Source: Plebeiibacterium sediminum
Lineage (GTDB): Bacteria > Bacteroidota > Bacteroidia > Bacteroidales > Marinilabiliaceae
Reading direction: 5' to 3'
Assembly: GCF_026013605.1 (NCBI RefSeq)
Contig: NZ_JAPDPJ010000001.1
Coordinates: 124,001 to 188,000 of the forward strand
Length of the DNA stretch: 64,000 nt
Shown: in pieces, positions 41,279 through 50,566 of the stretch
Layout: each line of letters opens with the position of its first letter
Position numbering within the stretch: position 1 is the first letter of the stretch
The notes under the pieces: generated by a model
The model's input: the letters and a program-made list of their open reading frames with translations, nothing else
The model's database searches: none
Told to the model about the DNA's origin: nothing
Program-made: the position numbers and the translations under genes

Positions 41279-43345
41279 ATGAGCGAAAATAATAATCAAA
41301 AGAAAGAACCTACCAATACAGGAGGTGGGAACAGCAGCAATACGCCCAAAATACCAAAGTTTAACGGTTATTGGATTTATGGGATTCTTTTATTGCTATT
41401 TCTGTCGTTCTTTTTAATGAACCAGAATGAGGCTGTTAAAACAATTCCATATAGTAAATTTAAAGACAGCATTCTACCTTCAGGTGATATAGAATTAATT
41501 ACTGTTGTTAAAAATACCGGTCTGGTAGAAATTACACTCAAGAAAGATGCTATCAAAAACTATGAAAAAGAGTTTGGTGATAGCTATCAGGCCATAATTG
41601 AAAGAGGACCTCACTTTGCAACTGAAATTCTTTCAATAGATACGTTTTATGCGGATCTAAGAAAAATTGAAGTTGACAAAGGGATTTCTATTCCCATAAC
41701 CATTGAGCAACGCTCTAACTATTTCACTGAAATTATTGGGTTTTTATGGCCTTTAATTCTTGTACTTATTATTTGGATTCTGGTTTTCAGAAGAATGGGA
41801 GGACAAGCAGGAGGCGGTGGAGCCGGAAATATTTTTAACGTTGGAAAATCCAGAGCCAAAGTATTCGACAAGGAATCAAATATCAATGTTAACTTTTTAG
41901 ATGTTGCCGGTTTAGCTGAGGCCAAACAAGAACTTGAGGAAATCGTTGAATTCTTAAAAAAACCAGAAAAATATACCAACCTTGGTGGTAAAATTCCTAA
42001 AGGAGCACTACTTGTAGGACCTCCGGGAACAGGTAAAACATTACTTGCAAAAGCTGTAGCAGGAGAAGCCAACGTACCATTCTTTAGTATGTCAGGTTCT
42101 GACTTTGTTGAGATGTTTGTAGGAGTTGGAGCATCGAGGGTGCGCGACTTATTTAAGAAAGCTAAGGAAAAAGCACCTTGTATTGTATTTATTGATGAGA
42201 TTGATGCAATTGGTCGCGCCAGAGGCAAAAGTCCTAGCATGGGAGCTAATGATGAGAGAGAAAATACGCTAAACCAACTATTAACAGAAATGGATGGTTT
42301 TGGTACCAACTCAGGTGTTATCATTCTAGCCGCAACAAACCGTGCTGATATTCTTGACCGTGCTTTAATGAGGGCTGGTAGATTTGATCGCCAGATTCTT
42401 GTAGAATTACCAGACATTAAGGAGCGTAAACAAATATTTGACGTACACCTTCGGCCGCTTAAATTAAGCGATGATGTAAAATCAGATTTCCTGGCAAAAC
42501 AAACTCCAGGTTTTTCAGGAGCAGACATTGCCAATGTTTGTAATGAAGCGGCCTTAATAGCTGCCAGAGGTGACAAAAAAATAGTTGAAAAAGATGACTT
42601 TTTAAGTGCAGTTGATAGAATTGTTGGAGGTTTAGAGAAGAAAAATAAAATTATTTCAACTGAAGAAAAAAGAGCCATTGCATACCATGAAGCTGGTCAT
42701 GCTGCCACTAGTTGGTTACTTGAATACGCTCATCCATTGGTTAAAGTAACTATTGTTCCAAGAGGTAAAGCGCTAGGTGCCGCCTGGTATTTACCAGAAG
42801 AAAGACAACTTACTACAACTGAGCAGATTCTTGATGAAATGTGTTCTACTCTAGCCGGTAGAGCTGCCGAAGAAATTGAGTTTGGTAAAATTTCAACAGG
42901 AGCTTTAAATGACTTAGAAAAAGTAACAAAACAAGCCTATGCCATGGTTACTTACTATGGTATGAGCAAAAAAATGGGTAATATCAGTTACTTTGATTCA
43001 AGCGGTCAAAATGAATATGGATTTACAAAACCATATAGTGAAGAAACCGCTAAATCAATTGACAAAGAAGTATCTAAAATAATTGAAGAGCAATACCAAA
43101 GAGCTAGAAATATCCTTATTGAAAACAGAGAGAAACATGCTGAATTAGCGAATCTGCTTCTTGAAAGAGAAGTAATATTCAGTGAAGATCTGGAAACTAT
43201 TTTTGGCAAAAGAAAAGTTAGTAAACATATTGTTCAACTTGAGGAAAATCAAGAAGAAACTAAAGATGTGAAAGCTGAAGTTAAAGTTGAAGACATTAAG
43301 GCTTCTGATGACGACGCTTCTCCAGAAAAAGAAACTCAAGAATAA
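41279..43345 (+). CDS. ftsH: ATP-dependent zinc metalloprotease FtsH
   Basis: Membrane AAA+ protease for quality control. 688 residues; two N-terminal membrane helices at about 30-46 and 148-168, AAA+ module with Walker A GPPGTGKTLL near 247-256 and Walker B CIVFIDEIDAIG near 300-311, and zinc site His470-Glu471-xx-His474 (HEAGH). The acidic C-terminal tail (about 655-688) is rich in Glu/Lys. Downstream of rsfS, closed by a terminator at 43360. Confidence 0.98.
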   Translation: MSENNNQKKEPTNTGGGNSSNTPKIPKFNGYWIYGILLLLFLSFFLMNQNEAVKTIPYSKFKDSILPSGDIELITVVKNTGLVEITLKKDAIKNYEKEFGDSYQAIIERGPHFATEILSIDTFYADLRKIEVDKGISIPITIEQRSNYFTEIIGFLWPLILVLIIWILVFRRMGGQAGGGGAGNIFNVGKSRAKVFDKESNINVNFLDVAGLAEAKQELEEIVEFLKKPEKYTNLGGKIPKGALLVGPPGTGKTLLAKAVAGEANVPFFSMSGSDFVEMFVGVGASRVRDLFKKAKEKAPCIVFIDEIDAIGRARGKSPSMGANDERENTLNQLLTEMDGFGTNSGVIILAATNRADILDRALMRAGRFDRQILVELPDIKERKQIFDVHLRPLKLSDDVKSDFLAKQTPGFSGADIANVCNEAALIAARGDKKIVEKDDFLSAVDRIVGGLEKKNKIISTEEKRAIAYHEAGHAATSWLLEYAHPLVKVTIVPRGKALGAAWYLPEERQLTTTEQILDEMCSTLAGRAAEEIEFGKISTGALNDLEKVTKQAYAMVTYYGMSKKMGNISYFDSSGQNEYGFTKPYSEETAKSIDKEVSKIIEEQYQRARNILIENREKHAELANLLLEREVIFSEDLETIFGKRKVSKHIVQLEENQEETKDVKAEVKVEDIKASDDDASPEKETQE

Positions 43346-43359
43346 TTCAATTTATATTA

Positions 43360-43392
43360 AGAGGAAAAGTAAAAACTTTTCCTCTTTTTTTT
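43360..43392 (+). terminator. Terminator of rsfS-ftsH
   Basis: AGAGGAAAAGT/ACTTTTCCTCT stem with AAAA loop and a long T tract. Confidence 0.92.
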
Positions 43393-43531
43393 ATTTAACC
43401 TTACCTATTAATCAAACTCAGATAATTTCTAAAACAGTAATTATATCGCCTTACTGCTATTACACATCACCCTTCTTTACTCCCCTCATAAATAAACTAC
43501 AAAGAAATTTTAGTTTTTATAAAAAAAAAGA

Positions 43532-43560
43532 TTGTAAATTAAGTAAACTACTTATTTTTG
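43532..43560 (+). promoter_or_regulatory. Promoter of cdsA-psd
   Basis: TTG (43532-43534), 18 nt, TATTTTTG (43553-43560), 21 nt before the cdsA start. Confidence 0.7.
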
Positions 43561-43581
43561 CACCGATATTAAATAAGGCAG

Positions 43582-44394
43582 ATGAATAATTTTTGGCAAC
43601 GCACTTTAACAGGAATCCTTTTTGTAATTGTTTTGGCTGGAGGTATTTTTTACCATCAGTTATCTTTTGCTACAATCTTTCTTCTTATAGTTGTTGCAGG
43701 TATTCATGAAATGTCAATTCTATTTTCAAAAACAGAGAATAAAGTTGACCTGTTCACTACTGCTTTTTTAGGCATCTACATATTTATATCTACTTATCTT
43801 ATTCAGGCCAAAACACTTGATTCTTCTGCTTATTTAGCCATAATACCTATTGTAGCATATATATTTATAAAAGAACTTTTTCTACAAAACAAGGCTCCAT
43901 TAACAAACATTGCCTTGAGTTTACTTACTGCATGTTACATTGCACTTCCATTTGCTTTAATTAATATATTGGCATTTCAGGATGGTCAGTACAATTTCCA
44001 TCTTCCTCTGGCAATTTTTATTTTAGTTTGGATTAATGATACAGGAGCCTACTTATCAGGTATTACTTTAGGTAAACATAAATTTTTTGAAAGAATCAGT
44101 CCTAAAAAAACATGGGAAGGAACAATAGGTGGTTTTGTATTAACAATCGTAGCATCCTATGTTTTATCGTTATTTTGGGATGACATGAATCTTTTTCAAT
44201 GGCTAATTTTTGGAGGTATTACTTCAATTATGGCTGTTTTAGGTGATTTAGCTGAATCTATGTTTAAAAGAAGTATTGGAGTTAAAGACTCAGGTACAAT
44301 TCTTCCCGGACACGGAGGAATATTAGACAGATTTGATGCCGTATTATTTGCCATACCAATGGCTGTATTTTATATAGAACTATTAGTAAGATAA
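43582..44394 (+). CDS. cdsA: Phosphatidate cytidylyltransferase
   Basis: Makes CDP-diacylglycerol for phospholipid synthesis. 270 residues with several membrane helices; the family signature SPKKTWEGTIGG (about 173-184) and the C-terminal DSGTILPGHGGILDRFDAVLFAIP (about 233-256) are clear. Inner membrane. Followed after 5 nt by psd, so two phospholipid genes form one operon. Confidence 0.95.
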   Translation: MNNFWQRTLTGILFVIVLAGGIFYHQLSFATIFLLIVVAGIHEMSILFSKTENKVDLFTTAFLGIYIFISTYLIQAKTLDSSAYLAIIPIVAYIFIKELFLQNKAPLTNIALSLLTACYIALPFALINILAFQDGQYNFHLPLAIFILVWINDTGAYLSGITLGKHKFFERISPKKTWEGTIGGFVLTIVASYVLSLFWDDMNLFQWLIFGGITSIMAVLGDLAESMFKRSIGVKDSGTILPGHGGILDRFDAVLFAIPMAVFYIELLVR

Positions 44395-44399
44395 AAACT

Positions 44400-45053
44400 A
44401 TGACCATTCACAAAGAAGGCTATAAAACTATTTTAGTTGCCTTTATTATTGCATTTGCTATTATTGCTACTTGCTATTTTACTATTGACAATAGTATCAT
44501 CAGAAATTCTTTTTATGGAGTAGCTGCAGTGCTTTTTATTGTAATTGTTAATTTCTTCAGAAGTCCTGAAAGAATTTGCAAACAAATTAACAATGCTGTT
44601 ATCACTCCTGCTGATGGAGAGGTTGTTGTGATAGAAGAAGTTGATGAACCTGAATATTTTAAATCAAAATGCAAACAGGTTTCTATATTCATGTCTCCTT
44701 TTAACGTACATGTAAACTGGTTTCCTGTTAGTGGAGAGGTTTTATACTCAAAGCACCATAGCGGACGTTTTATGGGTGCCTATCTTCCTAAATCATCAAC
44801 CGAAAACGAAAGAACATCGGTTGTTATTAAAACTGATGATGGTAAAGAAATTTTAGTAAGACAAGTTGCTGGTGCTATGGCCCGTAGAATTGTATGTTAT
44901 GCTGAAGAAGGAATGAAAGCAGAACAAGGGGCTCAAATGGGTTTTATTAAGTTTGGTTCAAGACTTGATTTGTATCTACCACTAGACGCTGATATTAAAG
45001 TTAAAATCGGGGATAAAGTTACAGGAACTCAAACTACAGTAGCTTTTATTTAA
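44400..45053 (+). CDS. psd: Phosphatidylserine decarboxylase (short type)
   Basis: Makes phosphatidylethanolamine. 217 residues with two N-terminal membrane helices (about 10-26 and 36-52) and the archaeal-type short form. The self-cleavage site is Gly186-Ser187 in FGSRLDLYLP, Ser187 becoming the pyruvoyl group. FNVHVNWFPVSGEV (about 101-114) carries the conserved His. In operon with cdsA. Confidence 0.95.
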   Translation: MTIHKEGYKTILVAFIIAFAIIATCYFTIDNSIIRNSFYGVAAVLFIVIVNFFRSPERICKQINNAVITPADGEVVVIEEVDEPEYFKSKCKQVSIFMSPFNVHVNWFPVSGEVLYSKHHSGRFMGAYLPKSSTENERTSVVIKTDDGKEILVRQVAGAMARRIVCYAEEGMKAEQGAQMGFIKFGSRLDLYLPLDADIKVKIGDKVTGTQTTVAFI

Positions 45054-45082
45054 AACTTAAAGAAACAAAATCACATAAGTTG

Positions 45083-45109
45083 AAAGTCGGGTTATTCCCG
45101 ACTTTTTTT
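45083..45109 (+). terminator. Terminator of cdsA-psd
   Basis: AAAGTCGGG/CCCGACTTT stem with loop TTATT and T tract. Confidence 0.9.
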
Positions 45110-45311
45110 GTCTCTATACATCTCTATACCATTCCTCATCTACAGCCTAAATAATACCCTGTTAAAAAGCATTTCAAAGGATATCTCATTATCGCACCAA
45201 TAGTCTGTTAGAATTGATCTTATAGGCATTGAAGTCATTAAAATTTGCGCTATAAGTTAAGCAACATTATATATTTGAAAATAGTACTGAGGTCATATAG
45301 TTTCAACTCAG

Positions 45312-45348
45312 AGCAAAAAAAGAGTTAAGAACCGAAATCCTTAACTCT
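45312..45348 (-). terminator. Terminator of the TlpA-like genes
   Basis: AGAGTTAAG (45321-45329) pairs with CTTAACTCT (45340-45348); on the minus strand it is followed by seven T. Confidence 0.88.
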
Positions 45349-45372
45349 CCTATATTTTGTAAGAAACTTGTA

Positions 45373-46539
45373 TTAATTCAACAAGTCATTTAATTTTTCA
45401 TCCAGAATTCTTCCAAACAAATCCTTACCAATTATCTCACCTTTTTTACTAATCAAATAATTGGCTGGTAATTGCTGAACATTATAAATTCGAGCAGCAT
45501 AAGAATCTGTAAACTGAAGATCACTCACATTAATCCATGGTAATTTATCGTTCTCAATGGCACCTTCCCATAAGATCTTACTTCTATCTAATGAAACCTG
45601 ATAAATTTCAAACCCTTTTGATTTATACTTATCATAAATTCTTAATAGGTTTTTGTTCTCACTACGAGATTTTTCATCCCAAGAAGCCCAGAATGATAGC
45701 AACACCATTTTACCTTTAAGTGATGATAATTTCACCTTTTTGCCATAAATATTTTCCTCTTCAATATCAGGAAACGAAGAAGCTTGTGTTTCCAATTGCT
45801 TTTGCATTTGCTCAAGCTTTCTTTCTTTATGAATTCCTAAAACAAAATTCTTTAATTGCTGCGATCTGGCACATTCAGGATAATAAACATCCAGGCTAGT
45901 GGCCACTGTAGAAAACAAGTTCAGATCCTTTTTATCATACGGATTTAAAACCAAAGTACCATCATCATATCTTTGAAAAACAGCATAATAACTAGCAAAC
46001 GATTTTGGATTTGCCATTACAAAATCATTCACAAAATCTTTTTGTTTATTTGCCGCTTCCTGAATCTGATGACGAACTTTTTCTAATTCTGCTTTATCAT
46101 CTTTTTCAATACTATGATAAACCGTAACTAAGCTATCCAAAACAACTTTTGTCTTTTCTAATTTAGTATTTAATACTTTAATGTATTTTGATCCCAATGA
46201 ATTCTTAACTGTATAATTCGTTGCTAAATTCTCAGCATCTCCCTCTATTTCAACTCGCTCAGTAGTATCTGCCAACAGCGTTACAAAATTATTTTCTGAA
46301 AGTTTTAATAAATAGAAAGTTGGATATTCTAATTTTGGAAGCGTGAACTTAAAAGAGCCTTTATCATTAAGCTTTACTGAATCAATAGTAACCTCACCAT
46401 TTAAATTTAATTGATTCAAATATAAAACCTGATCAGTTCCATTTGATATTTTTCCACTAATTCTAAGATTGTCTTTATTTGAACAAGCAGAAAAGAAGAA
46501 TATGATTCCTAAGAATAAAATAATGCGGTTTGTATTCAT
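45373..46539 (-). CDS. TlpA-like lipoprotein lacking the CxxC motif
   Basis: A 388-residue lipoprotein: signal peptide with lipobox FFFSAC (Cys19), a DUF4369-like N-terminal domain (about 25-115), a helical linker (115-255), and a thioredoxin fold (about 258-388). The redox motif is replaced: WASWDEKS at 284-291, with Asp288 and Ser291 where family members have Cys. Redox activity in the usual sense is therefore unlikely; it could act in binding or folding. A paralogue of the same layout follows upstream on the same strand. Confidence 0.82.
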   Translation of the reverse strand: MNTNRIILFLGIIFFFSACSNKDNLRISGKISNGTDQVLYLNQLNLNGEVTIDSVKLNDKGSFKFTLPKLEYPTFYLLKLSENNFVTLLADTTERVEIEGDAENLATNYTVKNSLGSKYIKVLNTKLEKTKVVLDSLVTVYHSIEKDDKAELEKVRHQIQEAANKQKDFVNDFVMANPKSFASYYAVFQRYDDGTLVLNPYDKKDLNLFSTVATSLDVYYPECARSQQLKNFVLGIHKERKLEQMQKQLETQASSFPDIEEENIYGKKVKLSSLKGKMVLLSFWASWDEKSRSENKNLLRIYDKYKSKGFEIYQVSLDRSKILWEGAIENDKLPWINVSDLQFTDSYAARIYNVQQLPANYLISKKGEIIGKDLFGRILDEKLNDLLN

Positions 46540-46608
46540 TTGTTGTATTTTGAGTAATTCAAGCTTAATTATATAATTTTTCCCGTCATTCTTGGGCGCC
46601 CAAATATA

Positions 46609-47769
46609 TTAATAATTTTTAAGAAAATTACTGACTCTTTTTTCTAGATCTGTACCCCATAAATCCCTACCAATAATTTTTCCATCCTGATCAACCAAAA
46701 AATTAAAAGGTAAAGATCTTACCCCTAACTCCAATAAATCAGTAGATGCTACTCCCGAGGTATCAATCACATGCCAATAATTACTTCTTATTTTGCTAAT
46801 ATTATCACGCCAAAGATCTTTATCTTTCTCATATGCAACCATTAATGTTTTTAAGCCCCTTGCTCCAAAACGCTTTTGAATATCACTCACATTTCCGAAC
46901 CTTACCTCATTTCTTTGAATCAGACTATCGTCCCACAATACAATATGGATTAATTTTGCATTTAACTTATTCAGAGGTAAACTATCGTTCCAATTAGTTC
47001 GTGCATTTAGCTGAATTAAGTGTTCTCCTTCAGAATAACGCTCCTGTGCTCTAATGGCAGCATAAGCTTTAGTTAAACTGTTATCATAATCCTTAAATAA
47101 AGGCGCCCAATGTTCGTCCCTGGTCAAATTCTCTGCATTCTCTAGAAACAACTTCAAATCCTTTTCCAATGAAAAAGGACTAATATTACCCGCTTTTTGA
47201 TTTAACATCTTCCATTTAACAATCTCATTACTCACATTATGAGTAATGCTAATGCCTGCATCTCTATAAACATTAATAATACTATCTTTCCGTTTAATGA
47301 GAGCTTGATAAAGCGAATCATTTTCTTCATTTCCAATCAACGCTTTAAAATCCTTAGCAAGAATTTTTATTTGTTCCTGAAATTGCATTTCATTCCTTTC
47401 TAACTTCCAAAATGCATTTAACACTTTAGAGTTCTTACTCTCACAAGTATTTATAATATCCTTTGCATTGATTTGAACTTGAATAAAATCATTTGGTTTT
47501 AAAAACAGATTTATTTTAGAACTATCATGAAATACCAAAGAATAAAATGCTGGGGTTTCAATTTTTTCCTGATATATTCTAAAACTTCCCTCCTCATTAA
47601 TAACGATTGTATCCAACAATAAAGGTTGATCACCTTCTTTATATAAATAGATTTCTGAATTTGTATTATTCAACAATATACCATCAACCACAGGAACTTT
47701 TTGCTCCACTGATTCTTTGCACGAAAAAAGAACAAACGACAATAGTATTCCTAGTATAAAGCACCTCAT
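46609..47769 (-). CDS. Second TlpA-like lipoprotein without CxxC
   Basis: A 386-residue lipoprotein with lipobox VLFSC (Cys17), a DUF4369-like N-terminal region (about 25-110), helical middle, and a thioredoxin-like C-terminal domain (about 260-386; LPLNKLNAKLIHIVLWDDS, then RSLPFNFLVDQDGKIIGRDLW). The place of the CxxC reads WDDSLIQ (from Trp279), so both cysteines are missing. Related to the neighbouring gene by layout and the shared LPxNxLI/V ending. It lies between the RDD gene and its paralogue on the same strand. Confidence 0.8.
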   Translation of the reverse strand: MRCFILGILLSFVLFSCKESVEQKVPVVDGILLNNTNSEIYLYKEGDQPLLLDTIVINEEGSFRIYQEKIETPAFYSLVFHDSSKINLFLKPNDFIQVQINAKDIINTCESKNSKVLNAFWKLERNEMQFQEQIKILAKDFKALIGNEENDSLYQALIKRKDSIINVYRDAGISITHNVSNEIVKWKMLNQKAGNISPFSLEKDLKLFLENAENLTRDEHWAPLFKDYDNSLTKAYAAIRAQERYSEGEHLIQLNARTNWNDSLPLNKLNAKLIHIVLWDDSLIQRNEVRFGNVSDIQKRFGARGLKTLMVAYEKDKDLWRDNISKIRSNYWHVIDTSGVASTDLLELGVRSLPFNFLVDQDGKIIGRDLWGTDLEKRVSNFLKNY

Positions 47770-47772
47770 CTC

Positions 47773-48492
47773 TTATTTATTTATGCAATTATAATCCAAC
47801 AACACAGTCTCCAAAAATTCTTTAGAATCCTTATCTATCACATCAATATTCAATTTCTTTTGAATAGCTCTTCGGGTTTTGTTAATAATAATTTCAACAC
47901 TCTCGGAATCTGCATTATTTTTCAGTGATGTAAGTCTTAAAACTTCTTTAAGCGTATTGGCATCATCATCATTCAACAGATTAACCTGAGGATATTTTAT
48001 TGCATAGTTTTCCGGAACTTCAAGATAACTAGTATCTGTAAATAAATTGGCTTTACTTAGTTTTACTACAGTAGTTCCTGCAGTTAAATCACCTAAACGT
48101 TGTGATTTATTGGTTAATATAACGGTTAGTACAGCAACGCTCCCCAAAAGCAACCAATTATCAACAATACGAAAAATCCATCTGATTAAACAAGTTCCTA
48201 AAGTTAACTCGCTGCCGTCAAGCTTAGCCACTTTTATTTTAAATATCATTTTACCAAATGATTGTCCATTTAAAAACAGTTCACAAATTAAACTGTAAAA
48301 AACGATTGGTAAAGTAAAAACAATATGCCAGATCTCTAAACCTCCTGCTCGTCCTAATATTAAAAACCAGGTTAAATTCCATACAAACATAATTAGAAGG
48401 TCAAAACCATAAGCCAGTATTCTATCTCCAACACTTGCTGACTTAAATTCAAGATCTATATTCTGAGTAGTTTCAATGTTTAGGTATTCCAT
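47773..48492 (-). CDS. RDD family membrane protein
   Basis: A 239-residue membrane protein with helices near 25-50, 55-75 and 108-130; ASVGDRILAYGFDLLIMF near residues 20-37 has the Arg-Asp-type motif of the family, and QRLGDLTAGTTVV near 132-144 is a typical RDD segment. The cytosolic C-terminus is about 95 residues. It is divergent from the SpoIIM operon; RDD and SpoIIM genes often occur together, with unknown joint function. Confidence 0.85.
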   Translation of the reverse strand: MEYLNIETTQNIDLEFKSASVGDRILAYGFDLLIMFVWNLTWFLILGRAGGLEIWHIVFTLPIVFYSLICELFLNGQSFGKMIFKIKVAKLDGSELTLGTCLIRWIFRIVDNWLLLGSVAVLTVILTNKSQRLGDLTAGTTVVKLSKANLFTDTSYLEVPENYAIKYPQVNLLNDDDANTLKEVLRLTSLKNNADSESVEIIINKTRRAIQKKLNIDVIDKDSKEFLETVLLDYNCINK

Positions 48493-48622
48493 GATGATTA
48501 TTGATCGTTAGATATTAAAATAAAGTTTCTCAAATGTAACAAATTTGATGTGATTAACTATATTTGAATTTCCAAACAAAATATTTTATTAATTGCATTA
48601 AATGTTTATTAAATCGCTGCAA

Positions 48623-48630
48623 TAAATTTG
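48623..48630 (+). promoter_or_regulatory. -7 box for the SpoIIM operon
   Basis: TAAATTTG matches TAnnTTTG, 16 nt before the ATG at 48647; no well-spaced TTG was found upstream. Confidence 0.4.
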
Positions 48631-48646
48631 TTTGCCTAACTGAATT

Positions 48647-49627
48647 ATGAAAGAAATTACTTTTATTAATAGAAATAAAGATCGTTGGAAGAGTTTTGAG
48701 AAAAACATCAAATCTCCAACCAGTATCAATCCTGACGATCTGGCAGACCAATTTATTCAATTAACCGACGATTTATCTTATGCTAAAACGTTTTTCCCAA
48801 AATCGCCTACGATTTCTTACCTTAATTCTTTAACTATTCAAACACATCAACAGGTTTATAAAAATAAAAAAGAGAAATCGAATCGTTTTAGTTCTTTTTG
48901 GAAAAAGGAACTGCCTTTAGAATTATATCATGCCAGAAAATATTTCTACATCTCTATCATCATTTTCTTAATTTCATTTGCACTAGGAGCAGTCTCTGCA
49001 ATACACGACGATGGATTTATCAGGCTAGTTACCAGTGACGAATATGTAAATACCACGCTCGATAATATTGAAAAGGGTGACCCTATGGGTATTTATAACA
49101 GCGCCGGAGAATTTGAAATGTTTTTTAGGATTACTTTTAACAATATTAAAGTATCATTCATAGCGTTTATATTTGGCATATTAACTCCAATTGCTGTTGG
49201 ATTCATTCTATTTTACAATGGAGTAATGCTGGGATCATTTCAGACATTCTTCTATTTAAAGAATTTATTTGCCATATCCACATTAACAATATATATACAT
49301 GGAGCATTGGAAATTCCAGCAATAGTGCTGGCTGGTGGTGCCGGAATAATTTTAGGTAATAGCTACTTATTCCCGGGTACTTATCCCAGAATGGTTTCCT
49401 TACAAAAGGGAGTTAAACGTGGCTTAAAAATAATGTTAGCCTTAGTGCCCGTTTTTATAGTGGCAGGATTTTTAGAAAGTTTTGTGACCAGACATTACGA
49501 AACAATGCCTACAATTCTGAATCTGGCAATTATACTTTGCTCCTTATCCTTTATTGTTTGGTATTTTTTCATTTATCCAATCGTTGTCTACAAAAAACAT
49601 AATATAATTACGGACTCAAAAGAATAA
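48647..49627 (+). CDS. Stage II sporulation protein M family membrane protein
   Basis: A 326-residue protein with a cytosolic N-terminal helical domain (1-95) and about five membrane helices from residue 100 on. The SpoIIM-like region includes FRITFNNIKVSFIAFIFGILTPIAVGFILFYNGVMLG (about 161-197) and HGALEIPAIVLAGGAGIILG (about 221-240). The organism shows no sign of sporulation here; members in Bacteroidota have an unknown envelope role. First gene of an operon of six with DUF4129, DUF4350, MoxR and DUF58. Confidence 0.85.
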   Translation: MKEITFINRNKDRWKSFEKNIKSPTSINPDDLADQFIQLTDDLSYAKTFFPKSPTISYLNSLTIQTHQQVYKNKKEKSNRFSSFWKKELPLELYHARKYFYISIIIFLISFALGAVSAIHDDGFIRLVTSDEYVNTTLDNIEKGDPMGIYNSAGEFEMFFRITFNNIKVSFIAFIFGILTPIAVGFILFYNGVMLGSFQTFFYLKNLFAISTLTIYIHGALEIPAIVLAGGAGIILGNSYLFPGTYPRMVSLQKGVKRGLKIMLALVPVFIVAGFLESFVTRHYETMPTILNLAIILCSLSFIVWYFFIYPIVVYKKHNIITDSKE

Positions 49628-49642
49628 TTTTTAATAATTACA

Positions 49643-50566
49643 ATGAACCAGGAAAGAATTGAACTTAAAAAGAAACGTACTTTTAGTGATGTGTTGAATG
49701 CCACATTTGTATTTATAAAACAGGAATATAAATTATTCTGGAAAATGATTTTTTTATATGCTGGTATTCCTGTTCTTCTATACTCTATTTTTAGCACAGT
49801 ATATTTTAGAAATACTTTCAATCAGATCATTAAAATATTTTCTAATCCTCAACAGGCACAACAGTATGGTCAAAATCTCTCCGGAGAGGTAATTCTTATT
49901 TACATACTTTCTATAGTTATGTATTTGTTTTTCTATGGACTTACCTATGCTTATGTAGTTCAATATACAAACAACGATAAAAAAGTAAGTTCCATACACA
50001 GTGTATGGTCCTTGTTTACTCATAAGTTTGGAGCACTATTAGGATACTCATTATTAACCATTCTTATGATTGGTTTTGGCTATGGTATTATATTTTTATT
50101 TTTAGGAGCTCTTGGCAATCCATTGATTATAGGAGTTGTTGGCTTTATTACCATTTTGGCTTTAATGTATGTAATGATTGTATTTTCATTTATTTTAATT
50201 GTAAAGGTTAATGAAGATGAACCTTACCTTGAATCGGTAGGAAGATGCTTTTATTTGATTAAAGGACATTGGTGGGAAACTTTTGGATTAGTAATTATTG
50301 CAGCAATAATTGGATGGGCATTAAGTTTAGCGCTTACAATTCCGGTAACGTCTTATGTTACAGCAAAAGGGTTTCTATCAGACTCAAAAAGTATTGATAT
50401 GGTTCCTGCAATAATCGTTTCTGTTGCATCAACAATAACAACCATTATTTCAACTCCGATTTTACCCTTAATACTATCATTCCAATATTTTAGTTTATGT
50501 GATCATAAAGATAATGCATCACTAATTGATAGAATTAAAAACATCAACAATAACCCAGAGGAATAA
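49643..50566 (+). CDS. Multi-pass membrane protein, unknown function
   Basis: A 307-residue protein with about six membrane helices (near 28-50, 85-105, 128-155, 160-190, 215-235, 250-280) and a short charged N-terminus. No motif recognised. It is placed between the SpoIIM-type gene and the DUF4129 gene with 15-nt and 0-nt gaps, so it belongs to this operon and likely to the same membrane complex. Confidence 0.7.
   Translation: MNQERIELKKKRTFSDVLNATFVFIKQEYKLFWKMIFLYAGIPVLLYSIFSTVYFRNTFNQIIKIFSNPQQAQQYGQNLSGEVILIYILSIVMYLFFYGLTYAYVVQYTNNDKKVSSIHSVWSLFTHKFGALLGYSLLTILMIGFGYGIIFLFLGALGNPLIIGVVGFITILALMYVMIVFSFILIVKVNEDEPYLESVGRCFYLIKGHWWETFGLVIIAAIIGWALSLALTIPVTSYVTAKGFLSDSKSIDMVPAIIVSVASTITTIISTPILPLILSFQYFSLCDHKDNASLIDRIKNINNNPEE

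Larger units (their letters stand above)
45054..45372. other. Gap between convergent operons
   Basis: About 320 nt with one terminator for each direction (45083-45109 plus, 45312-45348 minus) and no gene or repeat seen between them. Confidence 0.7.

Noticed and set aside
41719-42678. Long minus-strand open frame within ftsH (319 codons)
   Set aside because: Antisense shadow of a well-conserved gene; Ser/Leu-rich translation without family features.
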